Assembly (NCBI GenBank): GCA_001600455.1
Contig: BCKC01000006.1
Location: 3,162,001 to 3,226,000 of the forward strand
Direction of reading: 5' to 3'
DNA length: 64,000 nucleotides
From: Endocalyx cinctus
Lineage: Eukaryota > Ascomycota > Sordariomycetes > Amphisphaeriales > Apiosporaceae
Shown here: piece after piece, positions 43,320 through 53,287 of the stretch
Numbering within the stretch: the first letter of the stretch is position 1
Layout of the letters: each line of letters starts with the position of its first letter
Program-made: the position numbers and the translations under genes
The notes under the pieces: model-generated
What the model saw: only the letters and a program-made list of their open reading frames with translations
Told to the model about the DNA's origin: nothing
Database searches by the model: none

Positions 43320-43829
43320 ATGGCTGTGAATAACCATGTCCTGGTAGTTATAGGGTCCGGACCTGGAATTGGTCGATCAGTATCTACCCTCTTCGCGATG
43401 AAGAGGTACAAGAGTGTCGCCCTGATCGCTAGACAGGCTCAGCAGCTTCAGCTGGAGCGGGACGCACTCGGTGAAGCCGTTGGCGCCGACGTTCAAGTCG
43501 CAACTTATGCCCAAGACGTTGTCGATACCGATGCTTTGGTCACTGCTTTGAAGCAGATTGAAAATGACCTGGGCACTCCTGAGTGCATCTTTTATAACGC
43601 TGCGCGCGTTCTCCCCTCGAAACTTCTGACTCATCCTATAAACGACCTAGAATATGATTTCAAGGTATGTGTATCCGAGTTCCCTTCCACGCACAAACAC
43701 ATACATATATACACGCACTCCTCACGTCGAGCGCCAACTCTAGAATGACTAACTCATTTTCTTGGGAATAAAAAAAAGATAAACGTTTCGGCTTTTTACG
43801 TCTGCATGCAACACCTAAACATTTCATAA
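43320..43829 (+). pseudogene. SDR front half, truncated (rear half at 52958-53287?)
   Basis: Exon 1 is 43320-43664 and exon 2 is 43779-43829. The protein begins MAVNNHVLVVIGSGPGIGRS (SDR glycine motif) and includes ALIARQAQQLQLERD, a middle acidic-linker region, FYNAARV in place of NAG, and LEYDFK joined to INVSAFYVCMQHL. At this point family members continue with PQLL and a Ser-containing strand. Here the frame reads NIS and stops. The point of divergence follows CAACAC at 43809-43814. A matching continuation, beginning with the same CAACAC, occurs at 52967 on the same strand. As it stands it lacks the catalytic Ser/Tyr/Lys. Confidence 0.78.
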
Positions 43830-44313
43830 TACAAATGTCAGCTTATCGTCAGGCACACTCCGATATTTTATACTTCTCAATCCAACCACAGCTGCTAGCA
43901 ATATGACAAAGCTAAGGACGCCATGTCATACTCCAAAAACCTGGGCACGTAATGCCCCACACTACCATCTAGCCCATAATTATGTAGCGGGCTGGCCCGT
44001 CACCAATTACTAGGGGCATGGTCTACCGGCCTCGAGCCGCATCACCCTCCTGGTCATACATATTCTGCACATGCATGGTGGTCGTTATTACCCCTATAAT
44101 AATCACAAACCATTGGCTCAACCGTTTATGATCTAATAAAGGAAGAGCCTTACTAAGGGCCACTTCCATGGCTCCCGATGTAAAGCAAACGTAACCGAAC
44201 GCACTAAGAGCATTTCGGGTCAAAAAATGGTAGTCGCCACCTCCAAAGTTGCTGTACCTAGTACTCAGACACAAAAATCCTACACTATTGTGATGGCACA
44301 TACGATATATCAA
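43830..44313 (-). pseudogene. UbiA-type prenyltransferase relic
   Basis: The minus strand reads FLTRNALSAFGYVCFTSGAM, WFVIIIGVITTTMHVQNMY and DQEGDAARGR, the second Asp-rich motif and following basic residues of UbiA prenyltransferases. A TAG then occurs, followed in the same frame by TMPLVIGDGPARYIIMG, a second TAG, and MVVWGITCPGFW, which are the next expected family blocks. A frameshift appears necessary beyond that to recover a GLRSIKYRS-like C-terminal part. Two stops plus a frameshift mark it as dead. No upstream exon with the first Asp-rich motif was found. Fungal members prenylate aromatic cores in meroterpenoid-type pathways. Confidence 0.75.
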
Positions 44314-44402
44314 AGCAAATGCTCGAAGTAATCAGTATATTTATCGAAGATCCTAAAATTTAAAAAAAAAGGAAAATACTAAGTGACTAAGGTATTCTAA
44401 AA

Positions 44403-44515
44403 AGATATAAATACCATTATATGGCTGGTGCCACCAACCTTCAGCTGGCCCCACCTGGAGTACAGTCCCCTTCAAAATATGTATACCACCATGCACTATG
44501 CCATGCCGTGACATT
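44403..44515 (+). repeat. Dispersed repeat D, copy 2
   Basis: Diverged copy of 2050-2157, sharing CAGCTGGCCCCA, AGTCCC and GCCATGCCGTGACA in order. Confidence 0.5.
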
Positions 44516-45725
44516 ACGAACCGACCAATCAAACAAACCTAGGAAGGCCAGTATTGTCCGACGTATTAGCGGGTTTGTAATACCTCAACCCTTACATCTA
44601 TAATATTAATCTACCGTTACGTTTATTACAACATAGCTCCTATTATATGTAGAAAGGAAGGAAGGAAGATGGCGAATCAACTTTAAAAGGAGATGTTAAG
44701 GAAGCTCTCTTTTGCTAAAATAGAAATCTTAATGAAGTAAGTAAGCGGTTGAGGGAGACCCTGAGTTGTGCAGGGCGAGGGCTATTGGGAGATGATTTTG
44801 TAGGTAGCTAAGTAATAGTGAACGTACATCTACCAAGTTATAGCTCTATTAAGTAGTATTATTTATACCACCAAAATCTGACATCTCCACCATTCGTTTG
44901 CGGATTGAAACCTAAGCAACCTACAACTTTAAGATGAGGCCTCAGGGAGCATCCTCAAAGTCAACTGGGAAGATATCTACAGGCAAAGACAGCATGTTCA
45001 AATAATAATCCCCCTTACGCGGATATTGTGTCAGGAGCGTGGTCAGGGTAACCAGGCCGAAGTGGCTCCGGGTGACAAGGGTGCGCCAGGAAGAGTCAGC
45101 GGATATGGCCATTTTCACATATAAAAAGTAGATATATTTCGTCTCTGTTTAAGGAGATCAAGCCATCGCCCATGGCATAGGCAATACATAAGACACGCTT
45201 CTTTTTCACAAAATTTTCAAGTAGACTGCTTTCGTTCCAAGTTACGGCCGGAAGGCCATACTTCCCATATAACCCCCATATATTTCATGGCCCGTATTTC
45301 GCCGCTACGATCTATCTAAGTCAAAACCCCTTATACTAGGCTTCCACCCTGCTGGAAATACATTGTTCTGCACAGCGGTGTTCTCGTCCTTGTTCAATAT
45401 GCTTTATAATTCGAGTATAGAAATAATTTGATCATAACTAGAATGCGATGAAGATTATGCTCGAAGATAGTATCAATTATAAACGAATGAATGGCTAAAT
45501 ACACCCCTAAACCAACTGCTCTCCCATTAAAATGAATGACAAGACTTAATTCTACTGCACACATTGCACTTTCCAGGAGTCTTCGAAGTGCGCATTTTAT
45601 GACACCATGAAGTTCTTTACACTTCATTAAGCACACCACGTGTCAGTGTTTACGCAGCATCGCATAGAACTGATACCGATATTGAGAGACGAAGCTAGAC
45701 AAACAATTCAGCACGTATTTAAAAG
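44516..45725. other. Intergenic, no gene recognised
   Basis: 1.2 kb of AT-rich sequence. Short frames only, no motif and no shared repeat. Confidence 0.5.
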
Positions 45726-46163
45726 CTAGCCACATGAGTAGTCGTTTGGGTTTAACTTACTGTCTGAAACAGTACCACTAAGCACATCAGTATGCTTGCC
45801 ATCACAGTTATAGTTCCTGGAAACTTTAGTCAGCTCCTGACCCCATTTTACGGACACCATCGGTCTAGTTAATAAGCACTTACGCCCAGAAAATGCAGAT
45901 GTCGCCGTCCGAGATTGCGAGAGAGCCAACCTTGTCGTTGTCATTATACGGGATGTTCTCTGCAGCCATATTAGGTATGGAGGAAGGCGAATACTATAGA
46001 ACGAGGACAGCTTACCGCAGTTTCCATTCGCTACAACAGCTTTTCCATGTGTTCCACCTGCGTCGTGTGCGGTGTAATAGTCCACGGTAGCGAAGTTTTC
46101 GTCCTGCGCATGCACGGCTGAGAGGCACGCGCCAATGCTGGTTGCGACGTATACGAACTTCAT
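45726..46163 (-). CDS. Small secreted cysteine-containing protein
   Basis: Three exons: 46163-46016, 45959-45884 and 45816-45726, in phase; 104 residues. The unspliced frame is also open but reads into unrelated sequence, so splicing matters. The signal peptide is MKFVYVATSIGACLSAVHAQ. The mature part is NFATVDYYTAHDAGGTHGKA, GNCGENIPYNDND, DGDICIFWANYNCDGKHTDVL and a tail ending DYSCG, giving four cysteines in about 85 residues. The pattern of spaced Cys with IFW and NCDG recalls small crystallin-like secreted fungal proteins, but I cannot assign a family. An effector or antimicrobial role is possible. Confidence 0.75.
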   Translation of the reverse strand: MKFVYVATSIGACLSAVHAQDENFATVDYYTAHDAGGTHGKAVVANGNCGKLSSFYSIRLPPYLIWLQRTSRIMTTTRLALSQSRTATSAFSGRKCLLTRPMVSVKWGQELTKVSRNYNCDGKHTDVLSGTVSDSKLNPNDYSCG

Positions 46164-46489
46164 GTTGAAAAGAGGAATGGTGAATTTGTAAGGTTGGTTG
46201 CGAGTTTACTACGGTTTTGATGATGCTTCTGAGTAGATGCAGAAGTTGAGAAGTGGGTGTTGATTGTATGCATTTATACTCGTCGCTTGGAAGTGACGGT
46301 ATGGAGAACTTCTAGTTAAGCATCATAACGTCATAACTTCGTCCATTCTTAGGCTTGCGCAACAAGATACCTAACTGTGTAACTGATCAGTTGCAAATTT
46401 CCAGGTCAATTGTCAAACATTCTTCTGATCCAGTATAATATTGCATAACAAATAACGTCTCTTACTAGCCTACCGGCCACCTCCACCTA

Positions 46490-48460
46490 CCGTCCGGTTA
46501 GATTAAAATATTAACTTCGAAATAAAAATAACGATAATATTCCCAATTTTTATTCGTTTTTTTTACTTTTTTTTTTAATTAAATTAAAATAGTTAAATAT
46601 ACCGAAATAAAATTTTAGTATACTATTAAGGTAATTATTAAGGGCTAGAGCGTACGTAGTATTATAAAAAAATGGGATATATTACGGTTTACTTTAACCG
46701 ATTGATTAAAAGGGTAATTAACCTAAAATATTATATTTTTGTATTTATAACTACTTTTTGTACCCTAAAAAAAATATTTAGTCAATTTGTTGATTATTAG
46801 TAGCTAGCTGGAGTATAAGCCACACCAGCCACATCACCAGCCACAGGCTGGTGTATGTGGCCAGTGCGGAGCTGGCCTGTACGCCAGCTCACTTACACTC
46901 GAAATAATTCTGACTAGCAGAATTATTTCACAACATCAACAACAATAATAACTTCATTTTTCAGAACAGTAAAATCTTACGATTTTAACCCAACACAATT
47001 AAATAATTATTTAATATATATTAAATGCCCCTATTATGTATAAATAAATATGCGATATTGTATTATAAATATTATTAGTTAATAAAAGCTCCAAAAAGTT
47101 AAAAAAGAATTAAGTTAGTTATTTTAAATAATCATATTTAATTATTAAATTATTCCGATAATATTTAGTTAATTTTCGAAAAGTTATTAAAACTAATCGA
47201 TTAATTATAATAAAGTAATTTAAACGGTTTAATATATTTAAAATAAAAGGTATTAAACCAAAAAATTGGTAAAATATAAATAAATTAAGGGTAATAAAGG
47301 ATAAGGGTAATAATAGATTAATCTTAGGAGTATAAAATAATTAAATTATTTAAAAAAAATAACCTGGAGTATGTATATAAACTTTATTTTTTAAATATAT
47401 TTTAGTTATAAAAAAAATATTTTCGCTACTTATTATTTTTTAAGGTTAAAATTTTTAAGTATAATAGTATCCCCTTAAAAAGTTATTGTACGTTAATTAA
47501 AAGTTTATAAATTATTTTAAAGGTTAAATATACGATAAATTTACGTTAGAATAGTTAAAAAAGGTATTTATTTCGAAAATAATATTGAAAAATTTAAATA
47601 ATTAGTAATTATTAATATATAACGGTTATAATAGTTATATTATTAATAATTTTATATAGAAATATTATATATATTATATTTATATTTTTTATTTATTTTT
47701 ATATATTTTGCACGTTTTTTAATTATTTAATATAATTATTTTTAAATTATTAAAAAACTTATATTAGAAGTATTTAAATAATTTATATTTTAATAATAAT
47801 TTAACGATTATAGCGAAAAAAAACTTTTTTTTTTATTATTATAATATTTGTATGGAAGTAATAATAAAGTTAAATATATATATTAGTTGGAGAAATGTTA
47901 GGTTATAGCCTGTTTTATTAATAAAAGTTTTTTTTAATCTATTTGTATTAAATTATAACCTTATATTATATATATAATGCGGAAGATAGCGAATTAATAA
48001 CGTATTATTTGATATATAATTAAAAAAAATTTTTTAGGTAATTTGGAAAGTTTTGTATATTTTTTAGAAATTATACGAAAAATTTCGCGAATTATAACAC
48101 TTTAACCTTAACCTTTATACGTAACGATTATTATTTTAAAAAATTAAAACCAGCTAGGACGAAAAAAATATTAAGATAGTGATTATGTAAAAAGAATTAG
48201 AGGTATTTAAAGTTAGGTTAAATAATTTATTAATACGAAAACGTAAAAAAATTAAGTTATCGTTTAACTAAAAATTTGTATGTATTAGTAATATATATTG
48301 GAGTAAGGGTAATTTTAATTTTATTAAAAATATTTTTAGTAAATCGGCCAGTACGGAAAGATCTAGTTTATTAGCTAGTTATATTATTATTAATGGGAAA
48401 ATGGTGTAATTGGGAGATTATTATTATTTGAAAATGGTTGGTAAAAAGTGGCCGGTAGGG
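46490..48460. repeat. Very AT-rich, RIP-like block
   Basis: About 2 kb made almost entirely of A and T, far beyond the flanks, with no open frame. Many of the remaining cytosines sit in CpG, and CpA looks scarce outside the embedded LTR. This is the footprint of repeat-induced point mutation acting on a former repeat, probably a retrotransposon. The identity of the ancestor cannot be read. The block ends sharply near 48460 at a GGGGGTGGCCGGTAGG stretch. Confidence 0.75.
46788..46995 (-). mobile_element. Solo LTR, copy 2 (5-bp TSD CAATT)
   Basis: A 208 bp reverse-complement copy of the LTR at 1776-1986, beginning on the plus strand TGTTGATTATTAG and ending TTTTAACCCAACA. The direct repeat CAATT flanks it at 46783-46787 and 46996-47000. 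It keeps its GC-rich core although the surrounding sequence is almost pure AT. Confidence 0.87.
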
Positions 48461-49170
48461 GGGGGTGGCCGGTAGGCTAGTGAGAGACGTTATAGCACGT
48501 AAGCGAACTATCTCGACTGTGTTGATCACGTAGCAGATCAGGCGTAATCATATACGTCATGCGTGTACACCTACCTATATTGACGTTCGCATCTAGGTCT
48601 TAATCGCTCGCTATGCCACAGTCATAGCAGGGTATGTGTTGAATGACATTGACGAAACCAGGGGTTTCCACTAATATTCGCATCTTGAACACCCTTCCTA
48701 GTTGTGTATTCATTTGCTATATACCTACTGACTAAGAAAAGGGTGCCGCTATAGAATAAGCTGACTAGTCATTGTAATGAAACTAATTTATTATTACCAG
48801 CTTATTAATATTAAGTCATTCACTGGGGTTTACTGTTTATATTTGGCAGATCGCTACATACAGCTTATATTGGCGTAGTTATCTGTTTGACTGGAGAGGA
48901 CAAACGACACCGATCTTATTTTGATTGGCCTTTACACTCAAGCTTAAATATGGAATCCAATTGCATCTCATTCTACTGCTAATAATTCGCGTTAACGTGT
49001 CCATATTTCTACTACGAATGTCAAAAATTGAATGACTCCTGCAATCAATCGTAACATATAATTTCTAAACATTGGTGCTTCTTATGTTACATGCTACTCT
49101 TGAACTCATCCCTGTTTTATGCGCTATGTGTCTGTCAATTGAGTAAGGAAATAATATGATAAAAATCTAG

Positions 49171-51099
49171 TTACGGCAATTCCATGATAATTTGACGTAG
49201 TTTTTCGTAATCTGGGCTCCCAAGACCAGTCACGGCATCCCATCCATCCGTTGCTCTGAAAGCGGGATCTTGACCACATCCCTCGTTTGCTCCAATTTTC
49301 ACATCGTCAAACATTTTCTCGGCATGCGCGTACAAGGTAGGGTTCAAAAAACCCACCGGCGTTTTACCCGCGCCGAGTCGTTCGTTATTGATCAGGGCAA
49401 TCATGGAAGCGAAGACGGGCGCGGATGCAGACGTACCGTGGATTTTTTGCAGCTCTCCGTCGACGACCGTCAAATAATTGGCTGCCAAGACGGCAAGGTC
49501 CGGAAACCCGCGCCCCTCGCCGCTGAAGTAAGATCCCGAATCCTGAAGCTCTTGCAGATGCGCGCTCTCGCGCCGCCGGTATCCGGAAATGGCTCGGCGC
49601 TGGTATTCCGGGGTCGAGAAGTGATTGCTGAAGCCGCCGCTGGAAGAATAGTAAACTCCGTTTTCGAGCTGGATGTTGAAAGCCTCCTCCTCAGGAGCCT
49701 CTCCTCCGAGTTTTGCTGCCGGGGACGTGGACGAGTTGGACGTGGAGACCCGCTGGGTGCCCCCGACTGAAGTCACCCATGGACATGCCGACGGCCATTG
49801 CGGACTTGATCTCCCGTATTCTGCATCGGGAGCGCCAGTCGTTCCGTTGATACAGGTCCCCGGCGCTATGCCGCTCTGGGTGCCAGTATCACCACTGGCA
49901 ACGACGACGGTGACTCCCATGAGGCCAAGCTTGAGGAACTCCATACACTGACGTTGTAGGTATTCACATGGGAAGCTGGCTTCGGGGACAGCTACGGAGA
50001 TCGATAAAACTTTTGGTGGTGTTACAGTACCACAGTCCGTGGTCTGGTTGTATCCCCCTTTCTGCATCGAAGGGAAGGTTGGATCAATTGATGAATCGAG
50101 CGCACCACAATAATAATTATCGAATGCTGCAAGCATATTGTTGAAATTACCACCCTGAATCTTATCGCCGACCTGGATATCCGTGATGGGTAGGGGGTTT
50201 GTCAAAGCCATGGCATACTCAAAATCCAAGTCAGGCTCAAGGTTAAAAGGCGAGATCTGGTACTGTGTCTGCATGTATCCGCCGTCTATCCTTTGAATCA
50301 TGGGATAATGGCCAGTAATCTCAGGTTGAAACGTGTCGAAAAACAAGTCTAGGTCATCTGCCAACCAAGAACTGCTAGCGAGCTGAAAAATTCCAAGTGA
50401 ATTGTTTGGGTGTGGGCTGGTACCTCGTGGGAAATTGTAACGTTCTTTCAGGCATTCGGGTGTTGTGTACTTATTGCAGTCTACGACAACAGAAGATGTT
50501 GAATTTCTAGTTGGTGATGATCGAGAGTTCAGATCAGAGAACTTATGTTTAATGCCTTGAAGAGAGTGATCCAGTATCGGTGACGTTGCCGTTATAATAT
50601 AATCAACAGCGGAAGATAAACCCTGTGGAACGAGGTAAAGTCCACAATTAATCCGTCTGTCTCTAGCTTCACTCTGGCTTCTCTGTGTGCATGTCGTGTT
50701 GAACAGCCTTGTGACTTGCTCCACAGTCATATTTACCATGATATACCCTCTACCGTGAGAATGGTATAATCTATCAGCGGTAATTCCAGATTGGTGAAGC
50801 CAACGTATCACTCTATCCCTATGCTCTGAAGAAGGAGCGAAGGTGGTAGCGACGTCCATCGCCGTCCAATGCTTCCCGTACTCTGTCGACGTAGGTTCTG
50901 AAATATTTAACAGCCATTTGGCTGCCTGCTCGATATTCGGTTGTGTGAGCGCGATTTCAACTTTCACACTGGAGTCCCGCCGCAGATTGCCACTATCTAT
51001 GTTCGATAATCCATAGCTCTGCCCCGTACGTTTCTGGTCGCCGGAGGCTCTGAGGACACCGAGGAAAAGGCCTGAATATATGAAAGTAGATAGGATCAT
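49171..51099 (-). CDS. Secreted sedolisin (S53), tripeptidyl-peptidase-like
   Basis: Intronless, 642 residues, ATG at 51099. A signal peptide (MILSTFIYSGLFLGVLRAS) precedes a pro-kumamolisin-type propeptide at about residues 40-190 (YGKHWTAMDVATTFAPS, GYIMVNMTVEQVTRLFNT). The catalytic domain shows the S53 set: Glu288 and Asp292 (LEPDLDFEY), oxyanion Asp404 (VVVASGDTGT) and Ser557 in GTSASAP. A C-terminal calcium site lies around DDVKIGANEGCG and DGWDAVTGLGSPDY. Length and order match fungal Sed-type tripeptidyl peptidases, which trim tripeptides from proteins at acid pH outside the cell. No defect is visible. It lies beside the RIP-like block. Confidence 0.94.
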   Translation of the reverse strand: MILSTFIYSGLFLGVLRASGDQKRTGQSYGLSNIDSGNLRRDSSVKVEIALTQPNIEQAAKWLLNISEPTSTEYGKHWTAMDVATTFAPSSEHRDRVIRWLHQSGITADRLYHSHGRGYIMVNMTVEQVTRLFNTTCTQRSQSEARDRRINCGLYLVPQGLSSAVDYIITATSPILDHSLQGIKHKFSDLNSRSSPTRNSTSSVVVDCNKYTTPECLKERYNFPRGTSPHPNNSLGIFQLASSSWLADDLDLFFDTFQPEITGHYPMIQRIDGGYMQTQYQISPFNLEPDLDFEYAMALTNPLPITDIQVGDKIQGGNFNNMLAAFDNYYCGALDSSIDPTFPSMQKGGYNQTTDCGTVTPPKVLSISVAVPEASFPCEYLQRQCMEFLKLGLMGVTVVVASGDTGTQSGIAPGTCINGTTGAPDAEYGRSSPQWPSACPWVTSVGGTQRVSTSNSSTSPAAKLGGEAPEEEAFNIQLENGVYYSSSGGFSNHFSTPEYQRRAISGYRRRESAHLQELQDSGSYFSGEGRGFPDLAVLAANYLTVVDGELQKIHGTSASAPVFASMIALINNERLGAGKTPVGFLNPTLYAHAEKMFDDVKIGANEGCGQDPAFRATDGWDAVTGLGSPDYEKLRQIIMELP

Positions 51100-51729
51100 G
51101 ACGATTGTTTTGAAGTAAATAATGGATGGAAGGTGAAAATGAACCTCAAAGATGAAACGCTTAGGAATTTAGAAGAAAATGTGAGAAGAATTCAAAAGAT
51201 GTTCCATGCCACATTTTTCAAGCACTGGTTGGTTGAGTACCTAGGTAGCCGTGGTTACCTCCAACGCTAATTATATCATCGCATTATTATAGACCTATGT
51301 AGCTGTCCAATAACTATTTTTTCCCGTTTGAACGTGTACTTACACATTAACTTAGAAAGAATCCGATGGTTGTATTGACAAAATATTATCGTCAGCATAG
51401 CGGGGATCGACAATCTAACGTCAGTGGTCGCTACATCTAGCCAAGAACTAGTAAAAATGATTCTCGCGTGAAGTGAGATACTAAAAGGGGAGAAAATAGA
51501 AAATAGAAAAATTCTATAATATAATGATGTCAATATTTTAAAGTCAACCTTGTTATCATTTTCATACATCATCTTGCGATGTTATTCAACTATAAATATC
51601 CTCCTACAGGAGCATATTTCATACAGAAGAAGATCAAATATCATCTCTATATTCTACGAAAAGCACAAATTACTCAACCGTTTTTTTTACCACATTCCTC
51701 AATCTCATTATTCGAAAATTTTTGATAAA
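51100..51729. other. Divergent intergenic region
   Basis: 630 bp between the sedolisin start (minus) and the small secreted peptide start (plus). It holds both promoters. No repeat was seen. Confidence 0.45.
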
Positions 51730-52040
51730 ATGAAGTTCACCATAGCTTCCATCCTTCTGCTAGCTAAAGTTGCCTCTTGCGCGCCTGCAGGGGATAAAGC
51801 CGTTGTAAATAGCGCCGTAGAAGCAAGGGTAATGACATTCCCGCCTTTTTCCATTGTAAAAAATGAATTTTCTAACATATTTAATCTTTACAGGGCGGAG
51901 GAGGTCCCTGGTGTCTTCTTGTCTGCGCATCCCTAAAAAATGACATAGCAGCCTATAACGCCTGTCTTCAGAGTTGTACGACTCAAGGAGCCCCCGATGA
52001 GAACGTGGACATCGATGACATCGAGATTAAAGGAGAGTAA
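51730..52040 (+). CDS. Small secreted peptide with CX3C-X12-CX3C (hairpinin-like) motif
   Basis: Two exons, 51730-51828 and 51894-52040, phase 0 across a 65 nt intron with a clear TCTAACAT branch site; 81 residues. The signal peptide is MKFTIASILLLAKVASCA. After a short pro-like stretch (PAGDKAVVNSAVEAR) comes a Gly4-Pro-Trp block, then CLLVC, twelve residues, and CLQSC. An acidic tail ends EIKGE. Two CX3C pairs at this spacing are the signature of a disulphide-linked helical hairpin, as in alpha-hairpinins. The Arg before the Gly run could be a processing site. Function unknown; antimicrobial, signalling or effector roles are all possible. It is missed if the intron is ignored, because the first exon runs into a short wrong frame. 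Confidence 0.78.
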
Positions 52041-52957
52041 ATAAGGCATGGAACACTCCTGCAGATTTGGCGGAAGAAGTTGCACACGTAGGAGATGCAC
52101 GATTTGGCACGCAGTTATCGCCCCATGCTTTCCATAAGCCTCTCTCACCATTACGGAAGTTCACTGCGCTGAAGTCATATTTTCAAGCGTTAATCCGTTA
52201 TCATTCGTTTCATAGAATTACTTGCTTTCATTTTTCACGCTGTTGTCATTCGTTAGAAAGGATTTCTAGTCGTATTAATATATTGCTTTAAATTCGGGGA
52301 ATTTATCAAATCGGTGTATCCTCATTGATATATTTTACAATTCAAGAACGCAGCTTCGACAATTGTCCTGAGCATATCCTGAGAGATGAAGGTTAGTGAG
52401 CTGGTGGGGTGCTGAGTCTTCCACAACAGTGAACCCCACTTTCCTTTTACAGTCTGAGATAAAACGTTGGCGGAGGGTGGCTGGGTGGTAGGGCAACTTC
52501 CGGTGTTTTTTAAAGGTAATGTAAAATATAGCGGCCGGCAGTACCACGGCTGGCCCGGTATGAGGTTAGTATTAGCGTTAATCAACCTTCCGGACCGTCG
52601 GGTGGTACAAGTAAAAAATAACGTCAATCCATGTGTTGAATTGGCTGTATACGATCGTATTGTTCAAAATGCAATATATTATTATTCGGTAAATTCTTGA
52701 TGATTATTCTAAGTTTAAGGAATTTCCGTACGATCAGGAGATAATCCCTTTAAGGGGGAATATCACCTGACTCGTACGTACTATACTAAACTAGCTGTAC
52801 GATAGTATGATTAACCCCTATTACCAGTATTCCAACACAAACTATTAACCAAGATTTACCTAAGCACACCTGAGCACACCCTAAGTAGTACCTGAGTAGC
52901 ACCTGAGTAAAGCGGCGACAGACTGAGCCGCTGACCAGGGTAGGAGAGGGCAACTTT
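52041..52957. other. Intergenic, no gene recognised
   Basis: About 0.9 kb. Minus-strand frames at 52322-52627 and across 52786-53272 are not supported; the latter is the shadow of the SDR fragment on the plus strand. Confidence 0.5.
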
Positions 52958-53287
52958 TGTGAAAGACAACACGTCATGCCGCAGCTTCTCAGCTTGGCTA
53001 AGAGGGACGAGACAGCCCAGCCTTCCATAATTGTCACCAGTTCTATGCTGCCACAGGAGCCGATTCCGCAGCTTTTTGTGCTTTCGCTCGCCAAGGCGGC
53101 GTAGCGTAGCCTTGTTACCTCGCTCAACATGACTTACACCAGCCGGGGCGTGCATGTCGGCCTGATCAACGTGGGCGGGCAGGTTTCGCCTGAGGATAAG
53201 GTCTGGAATCCGACCAACATCGCAACCAAGGCTTGGTACTGGTTCGAACGGTCTAAGGAGGAACCCACTCATGAGGTATTAATCTAA
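52958..53287 (+). pseudogene. SDR rear half, with internal stop
   Basis: From CAACAC at 52967 the plus strand reads QHVMPQLLSLAKRDETAQPS, IIVTSSMLPQEPIPQLFVLSLAKAA, a TAG at 53102-53104, then RSLVTSLNMTYTSRGVHVGL, INVGGQVSPEDKVWNPTNIA, a Trp-rich stretch and EVLI before TAA at 53285-53287. These are the catalytic and C-terminal parts of a fungal SDR. The TAG falls where I expect Gln, so CAG-to-TAG is a simple origin. No start or nucleotide-binding motif precedes it. It is the natural continuation of the front half ending at 43814, 9.15 kb upstream on the same strand. Confidence 0.8.

Noticed and set aside
52786..53272. Overlapping minus-strand frames of 114 and 138 codons
   Set aside because: They are antisense to the SDR rear-half fragment, whose plus-strand reading matches family blocks.
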